From contig JAJYVS010000008.1 in assembly GCA_021791895.1 (NCBI GenBank), positions 1 to 64,000 on the forward strand: 64,000 nucleotides of DNA, in the 5' to 3' direction. Under the pieces are notes generated by a model. The model had not been told where the DNA came from and ran no database searches. It worked only from the letters and a program-made list of their open reading frames with translations. Origin of the DNA: Actinomycetes bacterium (lineage in GTDB: Bacteria > Actinomycetota > Acidimicrobiia > Acidimicrobiales > RAAP-2). The position numbers and the translations under genes are program-made. Position 1 is the stretch's first letter. Every line of letters starts with the position of its first letter. This document shows positions 54,032-62,401 of this stretch, piece after piece.

Positions 54032-54749
54032 GACCCTCGTGGCCGACTAGCCCGTGACCCAACGCGTAGGCCACGGCCTCGGCCCTCGACGCCACCCCGA
54101 GCTTGGCCAGGACGCTCGACACGTGGCCCTCGACCGTGCGTTGGCCGAGGCCGAGCTCCGCCGCGATCTGCTGGTTCGAGCGACCCCGGGCGAGCACGGA
54201 GAGGACCTCGCTCTCCCGCCTGGTGAGGGCCGTCGGGGCGGCCGCGGTGCCGGTCCGCCGCCTGGTCAGCCGGCTGGAGAGCGCCTGGTCCAGCACGAAG
54301 ACCCCGCCGGCGACGGCCCGCACCGCGTCGACCAGCTCTCTCGTGGTCGCCGTCTTCAGCAGGTACCCGGCGACCCCGATCTCGAGCGCCTCGGTCAGGT
54401 ACGCGTAGTCGTCGTAGGCACTGACGATCACGACCTTGACGTCGGGGAGTTCGCTGACCACCGTCCGGGCCAGGTCGAGGCCGCTCATCTTCGGCAGATG
54501 GACGTCGACCAGGGCGACGTCGGGGTGGAGCGACTGGAGGACGGTGAGCCCCTCCTCCCCCGAGCCGGCCTGGCCCACCACCTCGACCTCGGCCTCCTGC
54601 TCGAAAAGCTGGATCGTGCCCTCGCGCACCAACGTGTGGTCGTCGACGATGACCACCCGGATCGGCCGGGACCCTCGGTCAGCGCTCCGGTCGGTCCCGG
54701 CCGCTGCCGTCTCGGGCCGCTCGTACCCGGTCGACGCGTGGTCGCTCAT
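54003..54749 (-). CDS. NarL/LuxR-family response regulator
   Basis: 248 residues. Receiver domain with VVIVDDHTLVREG (acidic pair), phosphoacceptor Asp82 in VALVDVHLPKMSGLDLA and Lys in GYLLKTATTRE. C-terminal LuxR HTH: LTRRESEVLSVLARGRSNQQ followed by IAAELGLGQRTVEGHVSSVL. Overlaps the cognate kinase gene. A candidate, besides the Rrf2 protein, for binding the shared palindromic box at 34059 and 56191. Confidence 0.93.
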   Translation of the reverse strand: MSDHASTGYERPETAAAGTDRSADRGSRPIRVVIVDDHTLVREGTIQLFEQEAEVEVVGQAGSGEEGLTVLQSLHPDVALVDVHLPKMSGLDLARTVVSELPDVKVVIVSAYDDYAYLTEALEIGVAGYLLKTATTRELVDAVRAVAGGVFVLDQALSSRLTRRRTGTAAAPTALTRRESEVLSVLARGRSNQQIAAELGLGQRTVEGHVSSVLAKLGVASRAEAVAYALGHGLVGHEGHDGSAPKTG

Positions 54750-54894
54750 CTCACCACCGGCCCTCCCGGCCCACCCGACGCGTCAACGGAGGATACCTAC
54801 GTGGAACTTCGGCCCGGTCCCGGATGATCCGGGGTCCCCGAGGCGTACTCTCCCCGTTCCCGACCGGGCTCGTCGGGCGCACGATGGAGGGGTG

Positions 54895-55098
54895 ATGATC
54901 GTGGTTGCAGTCCTGATGGGGGCGGCCGTCGTGGCCCTCACCCTCTGGCTGCTCGCGGCGGTGACGGCCACGGCTCTCACGCTGGTCGATGCCCGACGGC
55001 ACCGGCGGCTGGCCGCGGACCTCGACGCGGCGCTGGTCGAGATTCTCGGGCCGAGAACCCCCGAGGCCCCCCAGGTGCACGCGACCGGACGAGGCTGA
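54895..55098 (+). CDS. Small membrane protein
   Basis: 67 residues from ATG 54895, preceded by GGAGGGG. One long TM segment (VLMGAAVVALTLWLLAAVTA) then a basic helix (DARRHRRLAADLDAALVEIL). It lies between the divergent response-regulator and Rrf2 genes. No family recognised. Confidence 0.6.
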   Translation: MIVVAVLMGAAVVALTLWLLAAVTATALTLVDARRHRRLAADLDAALVEILGPRTPEAPQVHATGRG

Positions 55099-55136
55099 GC
55101 GCTCCGAGCGGGGACTGGCCTCGGAGCGGCCGTCGG

Positions 55137-56132
55137 TCACTGCGTGACCAGTGCCGGCTCGGCCGGTGGCTCGATCGCCGACCCACCCTGGTCGGGAGGG
55201 ACGTCGGGCGGTGACGTCTGTTCCTCCAGGGTGTGGGCAACCCGCCGGAGGAAGGAGCGCACGGTGGCACTGGCGACGCGCGCCAGCACCGTCTCGTCCA
55301 GCACCTGACCGGCCCGGCCGAACGGTGGCCGATAGCGACCCGAGAGCGTGAGCTCGGTCCGTTCGGCGTCGATGGCCCGGAGCCCTAGCTCCCCGTCGAA
55401 CCGGGGGAACAGCCCCGTCGGCCCGGTGGCCGCCCAACCAACCGGAATGACCAGGGCCTCGTCGGTCCCCTCGGGCTGACCGAGGCGCACGGCCACGGTC
55501 TTGCCGAGCCAGCTGGGCCCCCCAGGGCCGACCCGCAGCCTGGTCGTCTCGTGCTCGGCCGAGGCCGCCTCGACGTGCGGCGTCAGCCAGGACCCGCCGG
55601 CCCGCAGCCGGGCCGCCACCGCGGCCGAGGCCAGCTCGATCTGGATGGAGTCGGCCAACGACACCGTGAGCGCCGGCCACTGGGCGTCCGCCGGCCACCC
55701 CGTGTCGTCCCCGGCCGGCGCCGCCGGTTGCGCCACGTCGGCCAGGCTGGCCGAGACGAGCTCGGAGCGGAGGGCGGCCGTGGCCGCGCTCCAACGCTCG
55801 TGCAGGGGGCAGAACGCACCGCTGTCGCACGGCCCCTCACCGAGCGTGCAGGTCTCGGCGACCAGGGGACCCTCGCCGGCCTCGACCAGCTCCAAAAGGG
55901 TGATCTCCTCTGGCGGGCGAGCCAGGCGGTAGCCCCCGTCCCGGCCGAAGGAGGGGACGGCGAGCCCGGCATGGACCAGGTCGCCGAGGATCTGGGAGAC
56001 GAAGGTCCGGGGGATCCCCATCTCGGCCGCCACCTGGCGCAGCTTCCTCGGCACCCCCGACTCGTGGGCCCGGGCGAGATAGATCGCCGAGCGCACCACG
56101 TAGTCCCCGCGCTTGGAGAGCTTCAGGTTCAC
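55137..56132 (-). CDS. Rrf2-family regulator fused to an SRPBCC-like domain
   Basis: 331 residues. Residues 1-135 are an Rrf2 winged helix (LKLSKRGDYVVRSAIYLARA; EMGIPRTFVSQILGDLVHAG; SFGRDGGYRLARPPEEI) with Cys95, Cys102 and Cys108 (TCTLGEGPCDSGAFC), the spacing used by IscR/NsrR-like proteins for an Fe-S cluster. Residues about 140-310 look like an SRPBCC/CoxG-type ligand pocket (LRVGPGGPSWLGKTVAVRLG; LTLSGRYRPPFGRAGQVLDE). The fusion is unusual. Its gene is divergent from the polyferredoxin operon, separated by 118 bp containing operator-like sequences, so it probably controls that operon and itself. Confidence 0.83.
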   Translation of the reverse strand: MNLKLSKRGDYVVRSAIYLARAHESGVPRKLRQVAAEMGIPRTFVSQILGDLVHAGLAVPSFGRDGGYRLARPPEEITLLELVEAGEGPLVAETCTLGEGPCDSGAFCPLHERWSAATAALRSELVSASLADVAQPAAPAGDDTGWPADAQWPALTVSLADSIQIELASAAVAARLRAGGSWLTPHVEAASAEHETTRLRVGPGGPSWLGKTVAVRLGQPEGTDEALVIPVGWAATGPTGLFPRFDGELGLRAIDAERTELTLSGRYRPPFGRAGQVLDETVLARVASATVRSFLRRVAHTLEEQTSPPDVPPDQGGSAIEPPAEPALVTQ

Positions 56133-56152
56133 AACATCAAGTGTAGTCCCTA

Positions 56153-56171
56153 ACTTGACATTTACTCAAGT
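56153..56171. promoter_or_regulatory. Rrf2-type operator candidate in the divergent intergenic region
   Basis: ACTTGA-N7-TCAAGT, a perfect 6-bp inverted repeat. It overlaps the -35 TTGACA and is 21 bp from the rrf2-like ATG, so binding would affect both directions. Also a direct repeat CAAGT(G)TAGT starts at 56138 and 56167. Confidence 0.6.
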
Positions 56172-56182
56172 AGTAGTACTGT
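56155..56182 (+). promoter_or_regulatory. Sigma-A-type promoter of the polyferredoxin operon
   Basis: -35 TTGACA at 56155-56160 and -10 TACTGT at 56177-56182, 16-bp spacer. Start of transcription would be near 56189, at the edge of the shared palindromic box. Confidence 0.6.
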
Positions 56183-56190
56183 GCCAATAG

Positions 56191-56202
56191 GTAGTTCTAC
56201 GG
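56191..56202. promoter_or_regulatory. Shared operator-like box GTAGTTCTACGG (polyferredoxin operon)
   Basis: Reverse complement of the box at 34059-34070. It starts 8 nt after the -10 element, the same spacing as in the diiron operon, and so lies over the transcription start. GTAG-TT-CTAC is a 4+4 inverted repeat. Confidence 0.6.
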
Positions 56203-56250
56203 GATACATAGAGAAGAACGGTAACGGTAAGGAAGGACGGGGAGGCGGAC

Positions 56251-57804
56251 ATGGTCCTCGAGGTGCAAGATCGAGCAGCCCCTCAATCCGACCCCATCGC
56301 CGCGGCGGTCAAGCTGCGTCCACGGGTGCTTGAGGGGTCCGAGCAGCGCTTCGGTCCTTCGGACCCGGATCCCAACCTCGACCTGCTCCAGCGGCCGAGG
56401 ATCGCCAGGCTGGTCCGCAACCGCAAGTTCCAGTTCCTGCTCATCCTGCCCAACCAGATCGTCTTTTGGACGGTGATCTTCGTCGGCCTGCTCGGGACGG
56501 CGATTCCCGGCCTCAACTTCGGCGCCGCCATCACCTGGTACGTCTGGTTCTGCCTGGTCTTCGTCATGATGGTGGTGGTCGGCCGGGCGTGGTGCGCGAT
56601 GTGCCCCTTTGGCGGCTTCGCCGAGTGGATCCAGCGCCGCACCCTCTGGCAGCGCACCCAGAAGGCCCTCGGACTCGGCCGGAAGTTCCCCGAGCCCCTC
56701 GCCCGGCTCGGCTTCATCCTCCCGGTGGGCACCTTCCTCCTCCTCACCTGGATCGAGGAGTTCTTCAACATCGCGGGGCCCGGCAATCCGGCCGCCACCA
56801 GCTTCATGGTGATCGGCATCGTGGTCACCGCCCTCGCCTTCTTCTTGGTCTTCGAGCGGCGCACCTTCTGTCGCTACATCTGCCCGCTCACCTCGCTCAT
56901 CGGCACCGTCGGCTCGATGGGGACGGTGGCCGGGTTCCGCACCAAGGACCGCGACGTGTGTCTCAACTGCAAGACCAAGGACTGCATGCGCGGTGGTGAG
57001 CAGGGCTTCGGATGTCCCTGGTACACGTGGCCCGCGAGCGCCGACTCGAACCTGTACTGCGGCCTGTGCAGCGAGTGCTACAAGTCCTGCCCGGAGGGCA
57101 ACGTCGGGCTGTTCTTGCAGAAGCCCTTCACTTCGGTGGTCGCCCCCCGGCGTCGGCGGGCCGACATCGCCTGGGCGATCGCCCTGCTGTGGGGTCTCGT
57201 GCTCTACCAGCAGATCAACGCCACCAACTTCTTCGGCGTCATCGACAACTGGCTGAACACCGAGCTGCACTTCCCCCACTACCCCAACCCGGTCGACTAC
57301 CTGGGCATGATCGGGGTGCTGGCCCTGGCCACCGCCGGCGTGGGCTGGATGATCGCCAAGATCTTCGCCCGCCGTGACCTCGAGCTCGACCGCCCGGGCG
57401 CCTTCGCCGATCGGAGTTCTCGGTTCCGGGCCTTCTTCGTCCCCTTCGCCTATGGGCTCATCCCGATCGTCGGGGCCGACTACTTCGCCCGCCAACTGCC
57501 GAAGTTCCTCCAGCACGCCCCGCGGGTGGTGCCGGCGGTGGCCCACATCTTCGGGGCCTCCTCGTCACACTCGGCCATCTACAACTTCTCACTCGCCACC
57601 AACGGCTGGATCGTGGTCGTCCAAGTGGTGGTGGTGGCACTCGGCACCCTGGCCGCCGCCTGGTCGATGTGGAAGATCTCGGGCCGAGAGCTGGCCTCCA
57701 TCAGCACGAGCCGGCTCGGTGTGCGCCTGACCACGCTGGCGGTGGTGCTCGGCTCGGGGACCGTGGCGGCGTTGTTGTACGTGATCATGCACGCAGCGGA
57801 CTAG
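56251..57804 (+). CDS. NapH/CcoG-like membrane polyferredoxin
   Basis: 517 residues. Several TM helices (IVFWTVIFVGLLGTAIPG; VWFCLVFVMMVVVG; LGFILPVGTFLLLTW; FMVIGIVVTALAFFLVF and C-terminal helices). Cysteines: C115/C118 in WCAMCP and C207/C211 in FCRYICP flanking TM ends as in NapH/NosR. A domain with C237-x2-C240-x4-C245-x9-C255 and C270-x2-C273-x2-C276-x3-C280 holds two clusters. Expected to carry electrons across or along the membrane. Starts at ATG 56251 with GGGGAGG. The next gene, 12 nt on, supplies a soluble flavoprotein partner. Confidence 0.87.
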   Translation: MVLEVQDRAAPQSDPIAAAVKLRPRVLEGSEQRFGPSDPDPNLDLLQRPRIARLVRNRKFQFLLILPNQIVFWTVIFVGLLGTAIPGLNFGAAITWYVWFCLVFVMMVVVGRAWCAMCPFGGFAEWIQRRTLWQRTQKALGLGRKFPEPLARLGFILPVGTFLLLTWIEEFFNIAGPGNPAATSFMVIGIVVTALAFFLVFERRTFCRYICPLTSLIGTVGSMGTVAGFRTKDRDVCLNCKTKDCMRGGEQGFGCPWYTWPASADSNLYCGLCSECYKSCPEGNVGLFLQKPFTSVVAPRRRRADIAWAIALLWGLVLYQQINATNFFGVIDNWLNTELHFPHYPNPVDYLGMIGVLALATAGVGWMIAKIFARRDLELDRPGAFADRSSRFRAFFVPFAYGLIPIVGADYFARQLPKFLQHAPRVVPAVAHIFGASSSHSAIYNFSLATNGWIVVVQVVVVALGTLAAAWSMWKISGRELASISTSRLGVRLTTLAVVLGSGTVAALLYVIMHAAD

Positions 57805-57816
57805 CGGGGAGATCCA

Positions 57817-60060
57817 ATGACCATCAGCGACACGATGTCAGCGGCGACAATGACCCACCCCGGAGTGAGGATCCTCGCCGACCGCTGCGCCGGATGCGAG
57901 GAGTGCGTCGTCCGTTGCCCCACCCAGGCCTTGACCATGGACACCGAGCACTGGGTGGCACTCGCGAACAGCGATCTGTGCGTCGGCTGCCGGCAGTGCG
58001 TTCGGACCTGCCCGTTCAGCGCCGTCGTCGTCGAAGGACCGGCGCTCGTCGCCCCCCGCATCGACCCTGAGCCGATCCATCCGGCCCGTCTCCGCAACGA
58101 CGTGAGCGAGATCCGTGCCGGGTTCGACGGTTGGGTGGAAGCCCTCTCCGAGGCCGAGCGGTGCCTCCAGTGTCCCGACCCGACCTGCGTGCGAGGCTGC
58201 CCGGCCCACAACGACATCCCCGGCTTCATCAACAAGATCCGCCAGGGGGACCTGACCGGTGCCCAGACGATCCTCCGTCGAACCTCGGTCTTGACCGACA
58301 TCTGCTCCCGGGTCTGCAACCACGCGGCCCAATGTGAGGGTGCCTGCAGCTGGTCGCTCGCCGGGGACGTCCCTGTCGCCATCGGCCGCCTCGAGCGGTT
58401 CGTGGCTGACACCCAGCCGGTGCCGCCCCCCTTCGTGCCCTCGACCGACACCAACCTGTCCGTCGGCATCATCGGGGCGGGACCGGGGGGAGCGGGCGCG
58501 GCGTGGGAGCTCGTCGAGGCCGGGGCGTCGGTCACCGTCTACGAGAAGGACCCCACGCCCGGCGGCCTCTGCCACTGGGGCATCCCCGACTTCACCCTGC
58601 CCGAGGCGGTGTCCTCCAGGCCGTGGCGCCAGCTGGTGGACGCCGGCGTCGACCTGCGCTCCGGCGTCGAGGTGAGCCCCGGGGACCTCGAGGAACTCCT
58701 CGGGCGTCACGACGCCGTGATCGTCGCCCTCGGCGCCAGCCAGCCCATGCGGCTCTCGGTGCCCGGTTCGGACCTGGGCGGCGTCATCGACGCCACCACC
58801 TTCCTCCAGGGGGCCAAGGCAGCCCTCGGCGATGGTGGGGACCCGGAGGGATGGTGCAGCGCGCTCGGGGTCGAGAGCCAGGACGTCCGCCACGGACGCT
58901 TCGGCTCCCGGGTGCTGGTGCTCGGCGCCGGCAACACCGCGATGGACGTGGCCCGGAGCGCCCGGCGCCTCGGGCTCGACGCCACCTGCGTCGACTGGCT
59001 CGACGAGCGCTTCGCCCTCACCCGCCCCGACGAGCTCGACGAGGCCCGCCAGGAGGGGGTCGAGGTCCGGTTCCTGCGCACCCTGGTCGCCTTGCACGCC
59101 AAGGACGATCGGGTCGGTCGGGCCGAGCTGGCACTCACGACCCAGGACCGTGCCGACCGGCGTCCCAACGTGCTCGCCAAGGGTCACGAGTTCCTCGACG
59201 TCGACCTAGTCGTGATGGCCATGGGCTATCGCCGGGACCCGGCGTTCACCGACGCACTCCCCGACACCCCGGTGCGCCGGGTCGTCGTCGGTGTCCCCGA
59301 CCGCCGCTGGACGGCGAGCGGGATCCTGGCTGCGCCGGCGTCCTCCTACGCCGACGGCAACCCGGTCGGGACCCTCGCCCTCGGTCGTGAAGTGGGCCTC
59401 GAGAGCGCGGCTCTGCCGGTCACCGATCGCCTGTGGGTCATCGGCGACGCCCTCATCGGGCCGGCGACGGTGGTCGAGGCCATGGCGCAAGGACGACGGG
59501 CCGCGCTGGCCGTGCTCGACGCCCGCCCGGCACGGCCGGGGTCGACCACCGGGGAGTCGGCCGATCGGCCTCGCCGGGTCCTCGTCTGCTACGAGAGCCT
59601 CGGCGGCAAGACGGCCAAGGCGGCCGAAGCGCTCGCCGACCGCCTCTCGGTGGACGGAGACGAGGTCCGGGTCCTGCCGATCCGCAAGGTCGGGCGGACC
59701 GAGCTGGCGGCGTCGGACCTGGTCGTCGTGGGAACTTGGGTCGAGGGGCTCCTGGTCGCCGGGGTCCGGCCAGCCAAGGCGATGCGGGCTTGGCTGGCCG
59801 GGCTTCCCCGACTCGGGGGCAAGCAGTTCGCCCTGTTCTGCACCTACGCGCTGGCGCCGAAGGGCACGATCCCGGCCATGCGCCGAGCGCTCGAGGCAAA
59901 AGGGGCGGTGGTCGTGGCGCAGGCCGCCTTCGGGCCGCGCGAGCTCGCCGACACGGCGGCCGCGTTCGGACCAGCGGCTTTCGGCCAGGAGCTCGCCCAC
60001 CGAGCCCGGGCAGGAGCTTCATCGGGGGCCTCCGTCGGGTATCGGACGGTCCCTCGGTGA
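57817..60060 (+). CDS. Ferredoxin - GltD-like flavoprotein - flavodoxin fusion
   Basis: 747 residues, three parts. Residues 20-70: two [4Fe-4S] motifs (C24-x2-C27-x2-C30-x3-C34; C55-x2-C58-x2-C61-x3-C65). Residues about 105-575: a glutamate-synthase-small-subunit-like FAD/NAD(P)H module with its own Cys-rich N-terminal helical domain (CLQCPDPTCVRGCPAHNDIP; ICSRVCNHAAQCEGACSW), FAD motif GIIGAGPGG, NAD(P) motif VLGAGNTAMD. Residues about 588-735: a flavodoxin-like domain (VLVCYESLGGKTAKAAEALA; VVGTWVEGLLVAG). It could pass NAD(P)H electrons to ferredoxin or flavodoxin and, with the upstream polyferredoxin, to the membrane. Partner and acceptor unknown. Confidence 0.88.
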   Translation: MTISDTMSAATMTHPGVRILADRCAGCEECVVRCPTQALTMDTEHWVALANSDLCVGCRQCVRTCPFSAVVVEGPALVAPRIDPEPIHPARLRNDVSEIRAGFDGWVEALSEAERCLQCPDPTCVRGCPAHNDIPGFINKIRQGDLTGAQTILRRTSVLTDICSRVCNHAAQCEGACSWSLAGDVPVAIGRLERFVADTQPVPPPFVPSTDTNLSVGIIGAGPGGAGAAWELVEAGASVTVYEKDPTPGGLCHWGIPDFTLPEAVSSRPWRQLVDAGVDLRSGVEVSPGDLEELLGRHDAVIVALGASQPMRLSVPGSDLGGVIDATTFLQGAKAALGDGGDPEGWCSALGVESQDVRHGRFGSRVLVLGAGNTAMDVARSARRLGLDATCVDWLDERFALTRPDELDEARQEGVEVRFLRTLVALHAKDDRVGRAELALTTQDRADRRPNVLAKGHEFLDVDLVVMAMGYRRDPAFTDALPDTPVRRVVVGVPDRRWTASGILAAPASSYADGNPVGTLALGREVGLESAALPVTDRLWVIGDALIGPATVVEAMAQGRRAALAVLDARPARPGSTTGESADRPRRVLVCYESLGGKTAKAAEALADRLSVDGDEVRVLPIRKVGRTELAASDLVVVGTWVEGLLVAGVRPAKAMRAWLAGLPRLGGKQFALFCTYALAPKGTIPAMRRALEAKGAVVVAQAAFGPRELADTAAAFGPAAFGQELAHRARAGASSGASVGYRTVPR

Positions 60061-60078
60061 CGAGAAGAGGGGGGTGCC

Positions 60079-60675
60079 ATGAAAAAGCGTCCCGGGTACC
60101 GGAGGCATCTGGCTAGCGCCTACGTTCGGATCTACCGACCGCTCGCACCTCGGGGTCGACGGCGTTTCTCCTTCGATCAGAGGATGGCGCGCTGGTGGAC
60201 CCGGCTCGACGTGATCGCCTACCGCCACTTCCGCCTCAGTCTCGGCGTCAAGGCCCTCGGGGTCGACGACGTGCTCGTGCTGCGCACCCGTGGCAGACGG
60301 AGCGGCCAGGTGCGAGAGGTGTTGGTGGCCTACGTCGAACTCGACGGGTCGCCGGTCGTCTGCGGCGCCAACGGGGGCTGGGACCACGTCCCGGCCTGGT
60401 TCGTGAACCTACGGGCCGGCGGACCGGTCGAGATCGAGCGACACGGCCGCCGCCAGGTCGTGCGACCCGTGGTCCTCGAAGGTGAGGCGGGCGAGGCGGG
60501 CCTGTCGGCCGTGCTCTGCGCCTTCCCCCACGTCGGCCTGTATCGCTCCCGCACCCGGCGCAGCTTCCCCCTGGTGCGCCTGGAGACGATCGATGCCCCA
60601 CCCGGCGCGCTCGCGGCCGACGAGACGGCGGCCACCCGTCGGGGTCCGCTCCTCGTCTCCGCCTCGTCGGGCTAA
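60079..60675 (+). CDS. Deazaflavin (F420)-dependent nitroreductase-like protein (Ddn family)
   Basis: 198 residues. VLVLRTRGRRSGQVREVLVA, VVCGANGGWDHVPAWFVNLR and GPVEIERHGRRQVVRPVVL is the Ddn-type split-barrel fold that binds F420 and often reduces quinones. It starts 18 nt after the fusion gene with a GAGAGGGG-like site, so it is probably the last gene of that redox operon. Substrate not determinable. Confidence 0.85.
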   Translation: MKKRPGYRRHLASAYVRIYRPLAPRGRRRFSFDQRMARWWTRLDVIAYRHFRLSLGVKALGVDDVLVLRTRGRRSGQVREVLVAYVELDGSPVVCGANGGWDHVPAWFVNLRAGGPVEIERHGRRQVVRPVVLEGEAGEAGLSAVLCAFPHVGLYRSRTRRSFPLVRLETIDAPPGALAADETAATRRGPLLVSASSG

Positions 60676-60762
60676 CAGCCCAGGAAAGGAACGGCTCTTG
60701 GCGCGGGCGGTCCGGCCGCGCCCGGTCGGTGCCCGTCGGTCAAAGGCGGTGATCCCGGCGCG

Positions 60763-61332
60763 TCAGTTGCCGGCGCAGCGGACAAAACGCGTCAACGCCC
60801 CGAGGCAGCGTCGGGTGATGGCGAGCTGCATCGCCCGACCCACTGGAGCGACCACCCAGGGCAAGGCGCCGGCCGGTCGCGAAAAGGCGGTGATCACGAA
60901 GAAGGTGCCCTCGTTACGGCGCTCGACCACGAAGGCCTCCTCGCCGCGCTCTGGGTGCCCCGGCAGCGTGCCGTAGACGAACCCGAACCGGTCGGCCTCC
61001 TCGACGACCGAGACCACCCGGCAGGGGGCGACGATCTCGGCCGGTCCGAACGCCAGGTGGGCCAGGAAGGTGGCGCCCTCGAGCAGCGGTTGGCCGGGCG
61101 GGAAGACGTGGATGTCCGCCCCCTCGTGCGGCACCCAGCGGCGGAGGCCGGTGACGGCCCGATCGAACGCTTCCGGCCCGCCGAGCCGCAGGTCGTGGCG
61201 GTCGTGGCGATAGCCGGACGGGAGATCGCCGCCGAGGGTCGCGCCGCGCTCGGGATAGGAGAGCTCCTCCTTGTTCGCCTCGCCGAGGAGCGCATCGAGC
61301 GTCGCCGCCGAGGGATGGCCGAGGACGAGCAT
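60763..61332 (-). CDS. DUF1990 family protein
   Basis: 189 residues with the DUF1990 signature: NKEELSYPERGATLGGDLPS, GYRHDRHDLRLGGPEAFDRA, RVVSVVEEADRFGFVYGTLP and GHPERGEEAFVVERRNEGTF. Common in actinobacteria, function unknown. The ATG at 61332 is the first codon with a good N-terminus. Confidence 0.85.
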   Translation of the reverse strand: MLVLGHPSAATLDALLGEANKEELSYPERGATLGGDLPSGYRHDRHDLRLGGPEAFDRAVTGLRRWVPHEGADIHVFPPGQPLLEGATFLAHLAFGPAEIVAPCRVVSVVEEADRFGFVYGTLPGHPERGEEAFVVERRNEGTFFVITAFSRPAGALPWVVAPVGRAMQLAITRRCLGALTRFVRCAGN

Positions 61333-61481
61333 TTTGCCTTCCTATCACCCGCCGTCAGGGGCCTGTCACCCGCAGTCAGCAGGGTGAGGCGACGAGGCCT
61401 CCCGCTTTGCGGCGCGCCGAGGGCTCGATCACGGCCACGACGAGCTGGCGCCGGTCCGGGTACCTGGCTTCGGGACCGCGC

Positions 61482-62279
61482 TCAGTGCTTCACGCCGACC
61501 ACGACCGCCGCCTCGGCGACGATCGGGGTGACCGACAGATCGGAGAACCCGGCGGCCTCGAAGTACTGCTGCCAGCGCTCGATCGTGACCGGACGCTCGC
61601 CGAGGCGGAGCGAGAACCGAACAATGCCCTTCACGATCCGCCACCACCCAGCCGGGCCCCGACGAAGGAACACCATGACCTTGGAGGCGATGATCGAGCG
61701 GTCCCGGGCACTCGCTCCCCGGCCGAACATCATGTCCCCGACCACGAAACGCCCCCCCGGCCGGAGCCAGCGATGGGCCATCTTCACCAGTCTCTGCTTG
61801 TCGGCGTCGAGCAGGTGGTGGAGCGTGTAGTTGGTCACCACCAGGTCGACGGTCTCGGGTCCGAGATCGAGCTGCTCGATCGGGGACACGATGCCCGAGA
61901 TCCCCTCGAGCCCCTCCTGGGTCGCCTTGGCCGTCAGGGTGCGGATCATCTCAGGGCTGAGGTCGACCGCAGTGACCTCGGCCCCCGATCGGGCCAATGG
62001 CAGGCTGAGCTGCCCGGTCCCGCAGCCGAGATCGACCACCACGGTGCCCGGACCGGCCGAAGCCGTGCGCAGCACGGCTTCGATCACCGACTCGAGCCCG
62101 AGTGACCCCTCCTTCTCCCAGGACTCGGCCCGGCGGTCCCAGAGCCGACGCTGGAGACGGTCGGTGGCCGCGGTGCGAACGGAGGAGAGCGTGCTCAAGA
62201 CCGAAGCCCCCTCACCGCACCGGCCCCCGGGTGAGCGCTCCGCCGCCCGGTGCACTCGGCTCTCGGCGCGGCGCGGCAC
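61482..62279 (-). CDS. Class I SAM-dependent methyltransferase
   Basis: About 265 residues with the Rossmann methyltransferase motifs: VVVDLGCGTGQLSLPLARSG (motif I), AVDLSPEMIRTLTAKA, VDLVVTNYTLHHLLDADKQR and LRPGGRFVVGDMMFGRG. Start uncertain: GTG 62279 has GGAG at a fair distance, and TTG 62198 after GAGGGGG gives a shorter, more usual N-terminus. Substrate unknown. Confidence 0.83.
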   Translation of the reverse strand: MPRRAESRVHRAAERSPGGRCGEGASVLSTLSSVRTAATDRLQRRLWDRRAESWEKEGSLGLESVIEAVLRTASAGPGTVVVDLGCGTGQLSLPLARSGAEVTAVDLSPEMIRTLTAKATQEGLEGISGIVSPIEQLDLGPETVDLVVTNYTLHHLLDADKQRLVKMAHRWLRPGGRFVVGDMMFGRGASARDRSIIASKVMVFLRRGPAGWWRIVKGIVRFSLRLGERPVTIERWQQYFEAAGFSDLSVTPIVAEAAVVVGVKH

Positions 62280-62401
62280 ACGTCTGCACTCCAGGCATTA
62301 TCCCCCGGCACCCTGACGGCCACATGAAGACCCTCGAGCCCCTGGTTCTGGTCCAGGGCGCGCCGTGCGGGGGGTCCGTTCGTGGCTACGCTCCCCGCCA
62401 G

